A DNA stretch of 64,000 nt, taken from NCBI RefSeq assembly GCF_003719725.1, contig NZ_RIAX01000009.1:22047-86046 (forward strand), written 5' to 3'. Every line of letters begins with the position of its first letter. Positions within the stretch are counted from its first letter, which is position 1. Made by a program: the position numbers and the translations under genes. This DNA comes from Planococcus salinus (GTDB lineage Bacteria > Bacillota > Bacilli > Bacillales_A > Planococcaceae). The notes beneath the pieces were generated by a model that worked only from the letters and a program-made list of their open reading frames with translations, was not told the DNA's origin and made no database searches. This document shows, piece after piece, positions 26,593-35,289 of the stretch.

Positions 26593-27772
26593 AGGGTTGG
26601 AAGAAATCTGCCGGGACCTGGAAAATTTGTTTCCTGAAATGGTCGATATCCGCCGGCATTTCCATCAATATCCCGAACTTTCCCATCAGGAAGTGGAAAC
26701 GCCGAAACGAATCGCGGCATATTACCGGGAACTGGGCCTGGAAGTGCGGACTGGCGTAGGCGGCCGCGGCGTTGTGGCCACGTTCAAGGCTGCCGCTCCC
26801 CTTAAAACCATCGCTTTTCGTGCAGATTTTGATGCTTTGCCGATTCAGGATGAAAAAGATGTGCCATATAAGTCTACTGTGGAGAATGTGATGCACGCAT
26901 GCGGGCATGATGGCCATACTGCCGCATTGATGGTTTTCGCCAAAAGCCTGGTGAATCAGTCCGAGCGAGTGCAGCATAATGTCGTCTTCATCCATCAATT
27001 CGGCGAGGAAGTAACTCCGGGCGGTGCTCAAGCTATGATTGAGGATGGTTGTCTCGACGGAGTCGATGCTATTTACGGCTGCCACTTTCAAAGTACCATG
27101 CCTTCAGGTGTCATGTTTTATAAAGAAGGCTATATCCAGGCAGCAGTCGATACTTTCACTATCACCATTAACGGAAAAGGCGGCCATGGCGCCATTCCTC
27201 ATGAAACGGTTGATCCGATTGTGATCGCGTCCCATATTGTCACGGCGCTCCAGACAATCGTCAGCCGGAATACGGATCCTTTAAAGCAATTGGTCGTTTC
27301 AGTCGGTTCGATCCACGGCGGAAAAGCAAATAACGTTATTCCGACAGAAGCTGTGATGACCGGCACCATTCGCTCTTACGAACCGGAAATCCGCACCCTT
27401 GCTTCACAGCGTCTCTCTTCCATTGCCAGCCAAGTGGCACAGGCAATGGGCGCACAGGCTGATGTCCAAATTGATAATGGCTATGACGCTTTATGGAACC
27501 ACCCCGCCGAGACGCAGATTGCCAAAAGGGCAATGACGCAAGTTCTTGGCCCGGATGCCGTTTCTGAAACACCTTCGGTCATGCCCGGTGAAGACTTCGC
27601 CTATTATACACAGCATGTGCCGGGATCATTTATTTTCGCAGGAGCGCAGGTTGATGAAGAAAGTTCAATCTACCCGCATCACCACGCTATGTTCGATTTT
27701 GACGAAACCGCGATGCTGAACACTGCAAAGTCATTCGCTGCTATTTTATTTGAATATGATAACGCGGAATAA
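26555..27772 (+). CDS. M20 family amidohydrolase (N-acyl amino acid type)
   Basis: About 405 residues of the HipO/AbgB-like M20D group. Motifs: IRRHFHQYPELSHQE, FRADFDALPI, HACGHDGHTAALM, HQFGEEVTPGGAQ, GKGGHGAIPHETVDPI, and the late MPGEDFAYY. These enzymes release an acyl or aminobenzoyl group from an amino acid. It overlaps the preceding gene and follows GGGGGG at good spacing. With AbgT import and two hydrolases this operon looks like a catabolic unit for amide-linked amino acids. Confidence 0.9.
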   Translation: MTSETGSLSIVTEGLEEICRDLENLFPEMVDIRRHFHQYPELSHQEVETPKRIAAYYRELGLEVRTGVGGRGVVATFKAAAPLKTIAFRADFDALPIQDEKDVPYKSTVENVMHACGHDGHTAALMVFAKSLVNQSERVQHNVVFIHQFGEEVTPGGAQAMIEDGCLDGVDAIYGCHFQSTMPSGVMFYKEGYIQAAVDTFTITINGKGGHGAIPHETVDPIVIASHIVTALQTIVSRNTDPLKQLVVSVGSIHGGKANNVIPTEAVMTGTIRSYEPEIRTLASQRLSSIASQVAQAMGAQADVQIDNGYDALWNHPAETQIAKRAMTQVLGPDAVSETPSVMPGEDFAYYTQHVPGSFIFAGAQVDEESSIYPHHHAMFDFDETAMLNTAKSFAAILFEYDNAE

Positions 27773-27784
27773 TTTGGCGCAGAA

Positions 27785-27817
27785 AGCGGCTCTTTTGAGA
27801 GCCGTTTTCTTTTTTTG
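27785..27817 (+). terminator. Operon terminator
   Basis: CGGCTCTT-TTGAGAGCCG followed by TTTTCTTTTTTT, right after the M20 gene. Confidence 0.88.
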
Positions 27818-27864
27818 AATTTTTTCAATTTCTTTTGTATGATTGATTACAATGAATCAAAAAA

Positions 27865-29607
27865 ATGGAGGGAATGACCGTTACTATGCCGCTGTTGCAC
27901 AACTCATTTTCCCAGTCGCAAATGGAAGCTTTGATAAAAGTGGCAGAAGCCGTGAACTCAACTCTGAATTTAAAAGAACTGTTCCAATTGACTTTGGAAG
28001 AATCCATAAAAGCCATACAAGACGCAGACGGCGGTGTCTTGTTTTTATATGATAAAGAACTCGCCAAACTGGTTTGTCCCTCTTTTGTTAACTTCACTCC
28101 AACCGTCACCAAAATTTCTTTGGACCCGAATGAATCGATTACCGGAAATTGCTTTTCGAGCCGGAAACCGATCCTCATTACTTCTCCTGAAGAACTGGCT
28201 GCTGAAACTGAATCGATGTCAGCATCAAACCGCCGACTGTTTGATGCATCACTTGCCGTCCATTCCGGACAAAACGCTTTCCGTGTGATGTGTGTTCCGC
28301 TGATCACTGAAAACGATGACTGCATCGGCGCCATCACGCTCAATGGTTTTGCCGAAGAAGGTACGTTTTCAGAGGAGGATCTACGGCTTCTGCAAGCGAT
28401 TGCCGGGCAGGCAGCCATTGCTCTTTCGAAAGCGCAGCTGCATTTTGATCTGCAGGAAAAGAACGAGCAGTTCGAGCAAATCATCACTTATCAGCAGCAA
28501 TTGCTGCTGAAGATGAATGCCGGTGCAGGACTGGCTTCCATGCTGGAACAGCTGAGCAAGCAAATCCAAAAGCCTGTTTCTTTATTGACGATATATGGAG
28601 AACATATACAGCTTGGCGACTTGAAAGACCATTTTGTAACGAACGAATTTCCGATTCAAAGCGGCCGTCTGCTGCTTGGCAAATTGTTTGTCTCTACAGA
28701 GCCTGGACATGAAATTTCCGATACGGACTGCTATTTCATCCAGCAAAGCATTTTGTTCTTCACATTGGAAATCAACAGGGAATCAGCTCTTCGGGAAGTC
28801 GAACACCGCTTTAAATCCGAACTGATGGATGATTTGTTGAATGGCATTTTAAAAGAGGACTTCCTGATACGGGCAAAAGGGCTTGGACTCGATATCGACA
28901 ATTTGCTGTTGCCGGTGACCGCTATAACAGAAGCCACGTCAACAGAAGAAAGCATCACAGATTTCAGCTGGAAACGGGAAATCGCCAATTTGCTGCAGGT
29001 GGAAGTAAACCAGCACTTCCCAGGGAGCCTGGTCGTCCAAAAACAACAGCGCTATATTGTCCTGTTATCGGTGCGGGATGACATTTCGAAACCGTTCCTG
29101 TTGAAAAAAATTAAACGGCTGGCTGACGATCTGCAACGGCTCATCAATCAGCAAGTGCAGAATCTCACGATTAAATTAGGCATCGGCAAGTGCGTCCATC
29201 ACATTGAGGAACTGCCTGATTCCATCGAAGACTCCATCAAAGTCCTTCAGTTTCTGCATGATTCCGATTCTCGTGAAAACGTCATAGACAGCGCGTCACT
29301 CGGATTCGAACGCCTTTTGATCCCAAATAAAGATAAAGACATCGACGCGTTCGTTATGTCGACATTAGGAGCCATCATCCGGTATGACCAGGAAAAAGAC
29401 AGCAAGTTGCTGAAGACACTCAGGACCTATACTCAATTTCTTCAACGTCCGGGACAAGCTGCCAAAGAATTGCATATTCATTTGAATACACTGCATTACC
29501 GTTTGAAAAAGATATCGGAACTGCTCCATGTCGATTTGCAGGATTCCAATGACCTCCTGAACCTTCAGCTGGCCTGCAAGTTGCTGCCGGAAGATATTGA
29601 GAAGTAA
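27865..29607 (+). CDS. GAF + PucR/CdaR-type transcriptional regulator
   Basis: About 580 residues. A GAF domain occupies about residues 20-185 (VAEAVNSTLNLKELFQL ... LLQAIAGQAAIALSKAQ); a short helix follows; the central region resembles the degenerate GGDEF part of CdaR/PucR proteins (HFPGSLVVQKQQRYIVLLS ... IKLGIGKCVHHIEELPDSIEDS), and the C-terminal PucR helix-turn-helix is AKELHIHLNTLHYRLKKISELL. Such proteins sense metabolites and activate nearby catabolic operons, so it probably controls the AbgT operon just upstream. The start lies at 27865, 27874 or 27886; all are close to GGAGGG. Confidence 0.85.
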   Translation: MEGMTVTMPLLHNSFSQSQMEALIKVAEAVNSTLNLKELFQLTLEESIKAIQDADGGVLFLYDKELAKLVCPSFVNFTPTVTKISLDPNESITGNCFSSRKPILITSPEELAAETESMSASNRRLFDASLAVHSGQNAFRVMCVPLITENDDCIGAITLNGFAEEGTFSEEDLRLLQAIAGQAAIALSKAQLHFDLQEKNEQFEQIITYQQQLLLKMNAGAGLASMLEQLSKQIQKPVSLLTIYGEHIQLGDLKDHFVTNEFPIQSGRLLLGKLFVSTEPGHEISDTDCYFIQQSILFFTLEINRESALREVEHRFKSELMDDLLNGILKEDFLIRAKGLGLDIDNLLLPVTAITEATSTEESITDFSWKREIANLLQVEVNQHFPGSLVVQKQQRYIVLLSVRDDISKPFLLKKIKRLADDLQRLINQQVQNLTIKLGIGKCVHHIEELPDSIEDSIKVLQFLHDSDSRENVIDSASLGFERLLIPNKDKDIDAFVMSTLGAIIRYDQEKDSKLLKTLRTYTQFLQRPGQAAKELHIHLNTLHYRLKKISELLHVDLQDSNDLLNLQLACKLLPEDIEK

Positions 29608-29612
29608 AAGTG

Positions 29613-29653
29613 AAAAAGAGTCACATCCATTCGTTTGGATGTGGCTCTTTTTC
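29613..29653. terminator. Bidirectional terminator
   Basis: AAAGAGTCACATCCA / TGGATGTGGCTCTTT, 15-bp stem with a 6-base loop and flanking A/T runs, between the convergent regulator and TerC genes. Confidence 0.9.
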
Positions 29654-29667
29654 CGTGTATTCCTGTA

Positions 29668-30432
29668 TTAAGAGAGAACCTCTGATTTTTTCTTGTTCTT
29701 GATGCTGACCAACGCCCCGACTGCAACAATGGCAAGCAATACTCCCCAGAAGATAAGCTTCCATTCTGCCGAGTGGACGAAATCGTAAGGCAGGATGCCG
29801 AGATTTTTATGCCCCAACGTCAGGACGGTCAGTTTCACGCCGACCCAGCCGACAATGACGAACGCGGTTGTTTCCAGTTGCGGATAGTTCGCCAGCAATT
29901 TAACGAATTTATGTGCCGCAAAACGCATGATGACAAGACCGACCAAACCTCCGGCAAGCATGACGCCGAACTGGCCACCGTTGATGCCGCCCACTTCCAT
30001 CGAACCCAGGTGAGGCAACGTCATCGCCAAAGCGACAGCCGCGAGCATGGAGTCGATGGCGAAGGCGATGTCCGCCAACTCGACTTTGAAAACTGTCATC
30101 CAGAAACCGGAGCCTTTTGTCGCTTCCGGCTCCAGCGAGTGTTCCTTGCCTTTTCGCTGATCATAAATGTGCTTGAAGGCGATAAACAACAGGTAAGCCG
30201 CCCCCAACGCCTGAATCTGCCAAACATCGACGAGCAGCGTGATCAGGAACAACGCTGCGAAACGGAAAACGAACGCTCCCAGCAAGCCATAGAACAACGC
30301 TTTTTTCTGCTGCTCTTTCGGCAAATGCTTGACCATAACCGCCATCACCACCGCATTGTCTGCGGCCAGTAACCCTTCAAGTGCTACAAGGACCAGCAGC
30401 ACCCACACATATTCCAACAAAATCGCTTCCAT
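29668..30432 (-). CDS. TerC family membrane protein, YkoY/YceF type
   Basis: About 254 residues with seven helices. LEGLLAADNAVVMAVMVKHLP and FKVELADIAFAIDSMLAAVAL are the two TerC repeats with the conserved Asp residues in the membrane. Bacillus TerC proteins work in manganese export or metalation of secreted enzymes, and the Mn-responsive riboswitch in front of this gene fits that role. Start ATG follows GGGGGTTTGGAAG. Confidence 0.9.
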   Translation of the reverse strand: MEAILLEYVWVLLVLVALEGLLAADNAVVMAVMVKHLPKEQQKKALFYGLLGAFVFRFAALFLITLLVDVWQIQALGAAYLLFIAFKHIYDQRKGKEHSLEPEATKGSGFWMTVFKVELADIAFAIDSMLAAVALAMTLPHLGSMEVGGINGGQFGVMLAGGLVGLVIMRFAAHKFVKLLANYPQLETTAFVIVGWVGVKLTVLTLGHKNLGILPYDFVHSAEWKLIFWGVLLAIVAVGALVSIKNKKKSEVLS

Positions 30433-30461
30433 CTTCCAAACCCCCAGCTAATTTTTTGCAA

Positions 30462-30600
30462 CAAAAAAGACCCAGCCTAATTAAAGGCAAAGGTCTTGCT
30501 AAGCAAAATTAACTGCTATCACAGCCGGTGGCTCTTAACCACGTAATGACGACTGTGAAATAGGTTTCCCTATAGCTACTCCCCTTTGACGAATGTCAAA
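30462..30600 (-). promoter_or_regulatory. yybP-ykoY manganese riboswitch
   Basis: On the minus strand the leader has the two signature pieces: CAAAGGGGAGTAGC near 30575-30588 and GCAAGACCTTTGCC at 30486-30499, with GTCATTACG and CCACCGGC between them. The second piece also forms the left arm of a terminator whose right arm is GGCTGGGTCTTTTTT at 30462-30477, so metal binding would choose between termination and read-through. The order and conserved sequences match the family named yybP-ykoY. Confidence 0.9.
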
Positions 30601-31017
30601 AGTCTATTGAGTTGTAACGTCAGTATAGCACCATCCGAAAGAAAACACCATATTATTTTTGCCTGAATTGTGAAATAATACAGTGATTTGAGACATATGA
30701 AAATTCACTTGGGCTTCTATTTTCTGATATTCAGGCGAGGAAGGGTAGTTTGGTTTCTGAAGCGGTCGTATGTAATTGAAATAGCGCGCATTTCTTGTGC
30801 ATGTTTAGTGTATGAATTGAATTGCGTATGAGACAGGGACGCGTCATTAATTTATGGTTCTGTGTTGTCTGAAACGCTTAGAATCGTTATGACACAGAGT
30901 GACAGTTCATGATGATTTTTAGAATCATCTGCAGGGTATGAGCATAGAAAAGAGTAGAATTACTTTTTTAAAAATTGATTGAATGTTTATAAAATGCAGG
31001 AAGGAAGTGAACAGCAT
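30601..31017. other. Intergenic between divergent genes
   Basis: No gene seen. Holds the promoter of the leftward terC leader and of the rightward exchanger. A divergent member of the GACACAGGGAG repeat family (GAATTGCGTATGAGACAGGGA) lies near 30817-30840, and a hairpin ATGATT/AATCAT near 30910-30930. Confidence 0.5.
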
Positions 31018-31974
31018 TTGACTTATCTATTATTGTTGGTAGGGTTCGCTCTTTTGATCAAAGGAGCTGATTTTTTTGTGGAAGGAGCTTCAAAAATAGC
31101 GCAAAGCTTGAGGGTTTCGCCTTTATTGATCGGCTTAACGATTGTGGCTTTCGGTACAAGTGCACCGGAAGCGTCAGTCAGTTTTATTGCCGCCTTCGAA
31201 GGAAGCAGTGATGTAGCGATCGGGAATGTAGTCGGCAGCAACATCTTTAATATAACTCTCATTTTAGGAGTTACCGCCCTGGTCTTCCCTTTAGTGGTTC
31301 AGAGCGAAACGATAAGAAAAGAAATTCCCTTCGCCTTGCTTGGTGCAGTTGCCTTGCTGCTCCTTATCAGCGATATTCAACTCCAATCCGCAGGCAGCAA
31401 TCTCATTACAAGAACGGAAGGCATTATGCTGCTGCTCTTCTTTGCAGTATTTCTATACTATATCTTCGAAGTGGCAAGGAAAGATCGCCTGAACACGGAA
31501 GAAAATCCCGCTGATACCGCGAACGTGTCCAGGGTAAAAAATTCGCTCTTAACAATCGGCGGGCTTGCCGGCATCATCTTCGGCGGCAGCCTCGTAGTAG
31601 AAAACAGCATCCAGATCGCCCTTTCCCTTGGAATGAGCGAGACCTTAGTCGGTTTGACGATAGTGGCTGTAGGTACTTCGCTTCCGGAGCTGGTCACCTC
31701 TGTAACCGCAGCTTTGAAGAAGCAGGTGGACATTGCTTTGGGAAACATCATCGGCAGCAATATCTTTAATATCTTCTTTATATTAGGAACTTCCGCAACG
31801 ATTCATCCTTTAACTGTCGATTCGAAGATCTTTTCGGATGTCTGGCTGATGATCGCTGTGACCGTTCTTTTAATGATCCTTGCAAGAACCAAGTATACGA
31901 TTTCAAAGATGGAAGGGTCGGTTTTGGCCGTCATTTATATCGTTTATGTCGTTTATATTATTTTACGGAATTAA
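31018..31974 (+). CDS. Calcium/sodium antiporter (CaCA family)
   Basis: About 318 residues with ten hydrophobic segments in two homologous halves. Each half carries the alpha-repeat signature: GLTIVAFGTSAPEASVSF with GNVVGSNIFNI, and GLTIVAVGTSLPELVTSV with GNIIGSNIFNI. This is the YrbG/CaxA-type exchanger of the inner membrane. A TTG at 31018 (MTYLLLLVGF) behind AGGAAGGAAG is the likely start; an upstream in-frame start has no ribosome site and would add an unusual N-terminus. Confidence 0.9.
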   Translation: MTYLLLLVGFALLIKGADFFVEGASKIAQSLRVSPLLIGLTIVAFGTSAPEASVSFIAAFEGSSDVAIGNVVGSNIFNITLILGVTALVFPLVVQSETIRKEIPFALLGAVALLLLISDIQLQSAGSNLITRTEGIMLLLFFAVFLYYIFEVARKDRLNTEENPADTANVSRVKNSLLTIGGLAGIIFGGSLVVENSIQIALSLGMSETLVGLTIVAVGTSLPELVTSVTAALKKQVDIALGNIIGSNIFNIFFILGTSATIHPLTVDSKIFSDVWLMIAVTVLLMILARTKYTISKMEGSVLAVIYIVYVVYIILRN

Positions 31975-32096
31975 ACGGAATAAAAGAATGCAGATAAAAA
32001 AGGAACGCTTTCTTCCAGGCAGGATTGTAGGCGATTAGTTTTTGACTTAAACATCTTCAATCTGGCCATCCGCTTTCCTGCGGTATGTACTGCACC

Positions 32097-32215
32097 GGCC
32101 GAGTGGTAGTGCACTCGGTCTTTTTATATGTCTAGATTACAGGTATTAAGTTTTTAGGTTCTGTTATTTATAATGAGTGCGGTTTCGCTTCCCTGGAAGT
32201 GAAACCATAATTTAT
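32097..32215. repeat. Terminator-containing repeat module, copy 1
   Basis: Begins with the hairpin CCGAGTG-GTAGTG-CACTCGG and TCTTTTT (a terminator for the exchanger gene), then about 85 bases including TTATTTATAATGA and GGTTTCGCTTCCC. A second copy of the entire module occurs at 32697-32815, on the other side of the toxin locus. Confidence 0.7.
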
Positions 32216-32222
32216 CGCATAA

Positions 32223-32251
32223 TTGCAAAATAATTTGATAGTAGTTATAAT
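32223..32251 (+). promoter_or_regulatory. Strong sigma-A promoter for the antisense RNA
   Basis: TTGCAA, 17-base spacer, TATAAT. No protein gene follows on this strand; transcription would start near 32258 and run through three hairpins to the terminator at 32400. Confidence 0.8.
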
Positions 32252-32257
32252 GAAGGT

Positions 32258-32402
32258 AGACAAAGCAATAAAAAAGCCGACGGGTGCTGGACACACCCAT
32301 CGTCCAGTAACATAAAAGCATCGCTTCAAAGGCGATCGCATATCAGTACAGAAGTAAACCGCACCTTATGCTGGGAGGCACAGGCGGTTTACTTTTTTTT
32401 CG
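32258..32402 (+). ncRNA. Antisense RNA of the holin-like toxin (RatA-like)
   Basis: A promoter-driven, non-coding segment of about 145 bases with hairpins GACGGGTG/CACCCATCGTC and ATCGC/GCGAT, ending in AAGTAAACCGC / GCGGTTTACTT plus TTTTTTTT. The final hairpin overlaps the 3' end of the toxin gene on the other strand. This convergent layout is that of type I systems such as txpA/RatA. The family name is an inference from layout. Confidence 0.7.
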
Positions 32403-32484
32403 AAAAAGTATATGACAACACGATGATTGAAACGATTAACCCCGAAAAGCTAATCATCAATGTTAGTGCTTGAAATACTGTCAT
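32389..32484 (-). CDS. Holin-like type I toxin
   Basis: A 31-residue peptide, MTVFQALTLMISFSGLIVSI followed by IVLSYTFSKKK: a short start, one membrane helix and a basic end. This is the pattern of the putative holin-like toxins of Bacillota. A very strong GGAGG is eight bases before the ATG (an earlier ATG two codons upstream is too close to it). The convergent antisense RNA supports a toxin role, in which the peptide damages the membrane when the RNA is lost. Confidence 0.8.
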   Translation of the reverse strand: MTVFQALTLMISFSGLIVSIIVLSYTFSKKK

Positions 32485-32696
32485 TTGCATCACCTCCTTC
32501 CCCCTCAGCAAATCGCTGATTGGAAAGTAAGATATGCAACCGCCTATGAACTTCCGCTGTATGCTACCACATAATCATATCATAAACACAATCCTGCTTT
32601 AGCTGTAATTAATAACACTACCATCAGAAAGCACGAGCCAGAAAGTTAGAAAACGGCGTATTCCTCGCTTCAGCTTTAACCACTGGAGTCACAATA

Positions 32697-32815
32697 TTGC
32701 ATCGCCCGAGTGTTGACGCACCCGGTCTTTTTTATGTCTAAATCATAGCATATTAGGTTTTCAGATTTGATTATTTATAATGAATTCGGTTTCGCTTCCC
32801 AGGGAGCAACTCCAA
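32697..32815. repeat. Terminator-containing repeat module, copy 2
   Basis: Hairpin CCCGAGTG-TTGACG-CACCCGG with TCTTTTTT, then ATGTCTAAATCATAGC, TTATTTATAATGAAT and GGTTTCGCTTCCCAGGGAGC. It matches the module at 32097 along its whole length with scattered differences. The stretch 32485-32696 between the toxin and this module holds no further gene. Confidence 0.7.
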
Positions 32816-32821
32816 TTATCT

Positions 32822-33061
32822 CTACACAATCTTCCCTAATTCATCAATCAGTGCCTTCCGTTTCGGGTACATGAACTTCAGCTCCTCAATCAGCACTCCC
32901 GCCGCTTCAGCCCCCAGCGCTTGTTTGTAACCTTTGATTTTTTGGCAGGCGCTCCAGTATGCCTTGCGGTTTGAAGCCCGGTCGATCAGGCGGTAAATAT
33001 AGGCTGTATAGATTTCATTCACTTCATGCGGGTAATCGGCCAGCAGCGCTTCCATTATCTT
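32822..33061 (-). pseudogene. C-terminal fragment of a SWIM zinc-finger protein
   Basis: Eighty codons with no proper start, reading ALLADYPHEVNEIYTAYIYR, LIDRASNRKAYWSACQKIKGY, AAGVLIEELKFMYPKRKALIDEL (shown in parts). This is the typical C-terminus of SWIM zinc-finger family proteins of Bacillales; the zinc finger itself is absent. The 86 bases 32961-33046 are repeated at 41683-41768. Confidence 0.7.
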
Positions 33062-33266
33062 CAAGCATCAAGCGGTTCCAATGACTGCCGTTGCCCACTG
33101 AATATAGTTAGATGCAGACAGAACCATTGTTTTCAGCTCCTTTTGGGTGAGTGGGTGTTTCGGAAGTTCTGCGATTGGTACTTCTTGTATATCCGGAAAA
33201 CAATGGTTTTTGTGTTGCCGTCTATCTATTTAGTATAGTAGGGAAATGATTTATAATTGCAGCTTT

Positions 33267-34934
33267 TTATAGGGCATATTTCAGGAACAATTTGATTATG
33301 TCACCTTTTGATAAATCAAAGAATTCTTGGCAAGCTGCACAGTAGGACAACAGGATTTCAGTCCCTTCTGATTGTTCAAACTGAACATTATGATTCGTTT
33401 CCAGTTCACTCGCAATGTCCCACTTTTCTTCAGTATGTGCTTTGTCCCCCCGATAATAATCCTCCACAAGTTCGTATAATTCTTCCATTATTCTTGTGCT
33501 ATGTGGGTGGTCTTCTATCAATTTCATATAATATTTATTTTGGATGGGTGGAGCCGTCTCGTACATACCTTTTAAAATTGCCCGTACAATTTTTGCAATC
33601 GGGATTATATCACTTTTCATTAAAGGTACTAACCAGCTTTTTTTATTGCTGAAAGGATTGGTATAATCAATGACATTCCGTAACTTTTTGTTTTCAAATT
33701 TCATGTAGATTACAGATTTTGACGTGTATCCTTCAATTTCATACTCTGTAACAAAATCTAAATCTGCAGGTGTCATATCCATCACTTTAAATGATTGTTG
33801 TTTCGAAACATTTTTTATACATTTGGCATCTTGGTAAGAAAAAAGCTCTTCATCTTCACTCATAAAACCACTACTATTAATATATACTTCATTGAAATCT
33901 TGCTCCGTGTCATTGGATAAGAGAAGTTGAAAACTGTTGTTAGATGACTCGGTAATCAGAAGCTTAAAATTGTTATTTTCTATAGTCTTCTCAGATAGAT
34001 GAACTTTATAAGGTTCTTTCACTGAAAACAGCCATCCATAAGTGAACAGTTTCCAGTTCTTAGACTTAATTTTCTCAATAACCTTCTCTTCAAAATAAGG
34101 TTGCACCCCATTTCCAACTAACACGCCGTTAATATGCTGAATTCCTGATGCCCTCTTATACTCTTTAGTATAATTATCCAATTGCGTAAGAGCCTTGAGG
34201 TCGATTGCATCTTTTTTTATTTCGACAATCGTGAGTGCTCCAGTTACCGAATCCTCTAAGAGAAGGTCCAAGCGTTTGTTCGTATTTCCAAATACATACT
34301 GCTGTTCTTTCAAAACAAAATTTTCTCCGATTAATTTTGGAGCTTTGGCAATCAGGTCCTCAATATCTCGTTCAAGGAGCTGCGGGATTTCGTTGCTTGA
34401 GAGCTGGACGTTGGGATCAGAGAATTTTTGCTGCGAGGTAGCAAAGATTTTCCTTATTATCAGTTCAACCTGTCTGTCAGTAAGAGTATGCCAGTTTCTA
34501 AATTTGGACGTGAGCGCGCCGAATACAGTAACATTTGTATAAGGATCAAAGGCAATTCCTAAATAATCAAGAAGTTCTTCATTCATTTCTAGGGGGTTTA
34601 CTAACTCAAAAGAATCAATCGGATGTCCAAAAACAATCACCTCATTTTCCCGCGTAAGCCTACTCAGTAGATGCGGATTCTGATATTTTTGGTTAATCAA
34701 TAAATCATTCCGCGCATCATCGATAGGCATAACTTTTTCAATTTTATAAAATGCCATGATATACCGCTTCTGATTTTTACTCGTATGAAAAAACAAATAA
34801 TCGCCTTTTTTTACTGTAGTGAGCAACTTAAGCCCTCTTCTCCCTTTGTCTCCATAAGTAAACTCCTGGAACATTGGATCTTCTTCACCATCGTTTTGCT
34901 TAGGGTCCACATAAGGTATTAGATAATTAACCAA
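33267..34934 (-). CDS. NucS-like nuclease with an N-terminal base-sensing-type domain
   Basis: About 555 residues. Residues 1-110 (YLIPYVDPKQ, MFQEFTYGDKGRRGLKLL, KKGDYLFFHTS, YIMAFYKIE) resemble EVE/Nmad-like domains proposed to recognise modified bases. Residues about 185-290 form a PD-(D/E)xK nuclease core of the NucS/DUF91 type: RLDLLLED (D223), TIVEIKK (E238, K240) and ALTQLDNYTKEYKR. The C-terminal half is not recognisable. It is the last gene of a four-gene leftward operon and probably supplies its DNA-cutting activity, but this is inference. The ATG lies behind GGGGGAAG. Confidence 0.7.
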   Translation of the reverse strand: MVNYLIPYVDPKQNDGEEDPMFQEFTYGDKGRRGLKLLTTVKKGDYLFFHTSKNQKRYIMAFYKIEKVMPIDDARNDLLINQKYQNPHLLSRLTRENEVIVFGHPIDSFELVNPLEMNEELLDYLGIAFDPYTNVTVFGALTSKFRNWHTLTDRQVELIIRKIFATSQQKFSDPNVQLSSNEIPQLLERDIEDLIAKAPKLIGENFVLKEQQYVFGNTNKRLDLLLEDSVTGALTIVEIKKDAIDLKALTQLDNYTKEYKRASGIQHINGVLVGNGVQPYFEEKVIEKIKSKNWKLFTYGWLFSVKEPYKVHLSEKTIENNNFKLLITESSNNSFQLLLSNDTEQDFNEVYINSSGFMSEDEELFSYQDAKCIKNVSKQQSFKVMDMTPADLDFVTEYEIEGYTSKSVIYMKFENKKLRNVIDYTNPFSNKKSWLVPLMKSDIIPIAKIVRAILKGMYETAPPIQNKYYMKLIEDHPHSTRIMEELYELVEDYYRGDKAHTEEKWDIASELETNHNVQFEQSEGTEILLSYCAACQEFFDLSKGDIIKLFLKYAL

Positions 34935-35042
34935 GTTACTTCCCCCTATCCTTCTATATTATTTATGAATATACAATGATTTGGTTGAAAGGCATTTTCA
35001 AATGTCTTCTCTTCAAAATTTCTTTCTGTCTATTCTTCCTAT

Positions 35043-35258
35043 TTAACTTGATACCATCCCAAAATGTTTAAATGCAGCCAGAATATCTGCTTTCTTATTT
35101 TCTGGACAGGGATGCATCCGTTTATCAGGCGATATTCTTCTTGCTGAAATTCTTGGCTTCAACCCATGTAGCTCTTTCATATGAGCGATCCAACACGTTT
35201 TTGCTACATATCCATTTTCACTTTTAATATAAATTTGAATATCTTTGTAAGTCGCCAT
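35043..35258 (-). CDS. Small conserved protein of defence-island type
   Basis: A 71-residue basic protein: YKDIQIYIKSENGYVAKTCW, IAHMKELHGLKP, RISPDKRMHPCPENKKADIL, AAFKHFGM. I have the impression of similar small proteins carried next to restriction and other defence genes, but cannot name a domain. It is probably a nucleic-acid-binding accessory. It starts 31 bases after the PLD-ATPase gene, with AGGGAG upstream, so it is part of the same operon. Confidence 0.65.
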   Translation of the reverse strand: MATYKDIQIYIKSENGYVAKTCWIAHMKELHGLKPRISARRISPDKRMHPCPENKKADILAAFKHFGMVSS

Positions 35259-35289
35259 TTATTTCTCTCCCTTTGTATAAGCCATTTTT

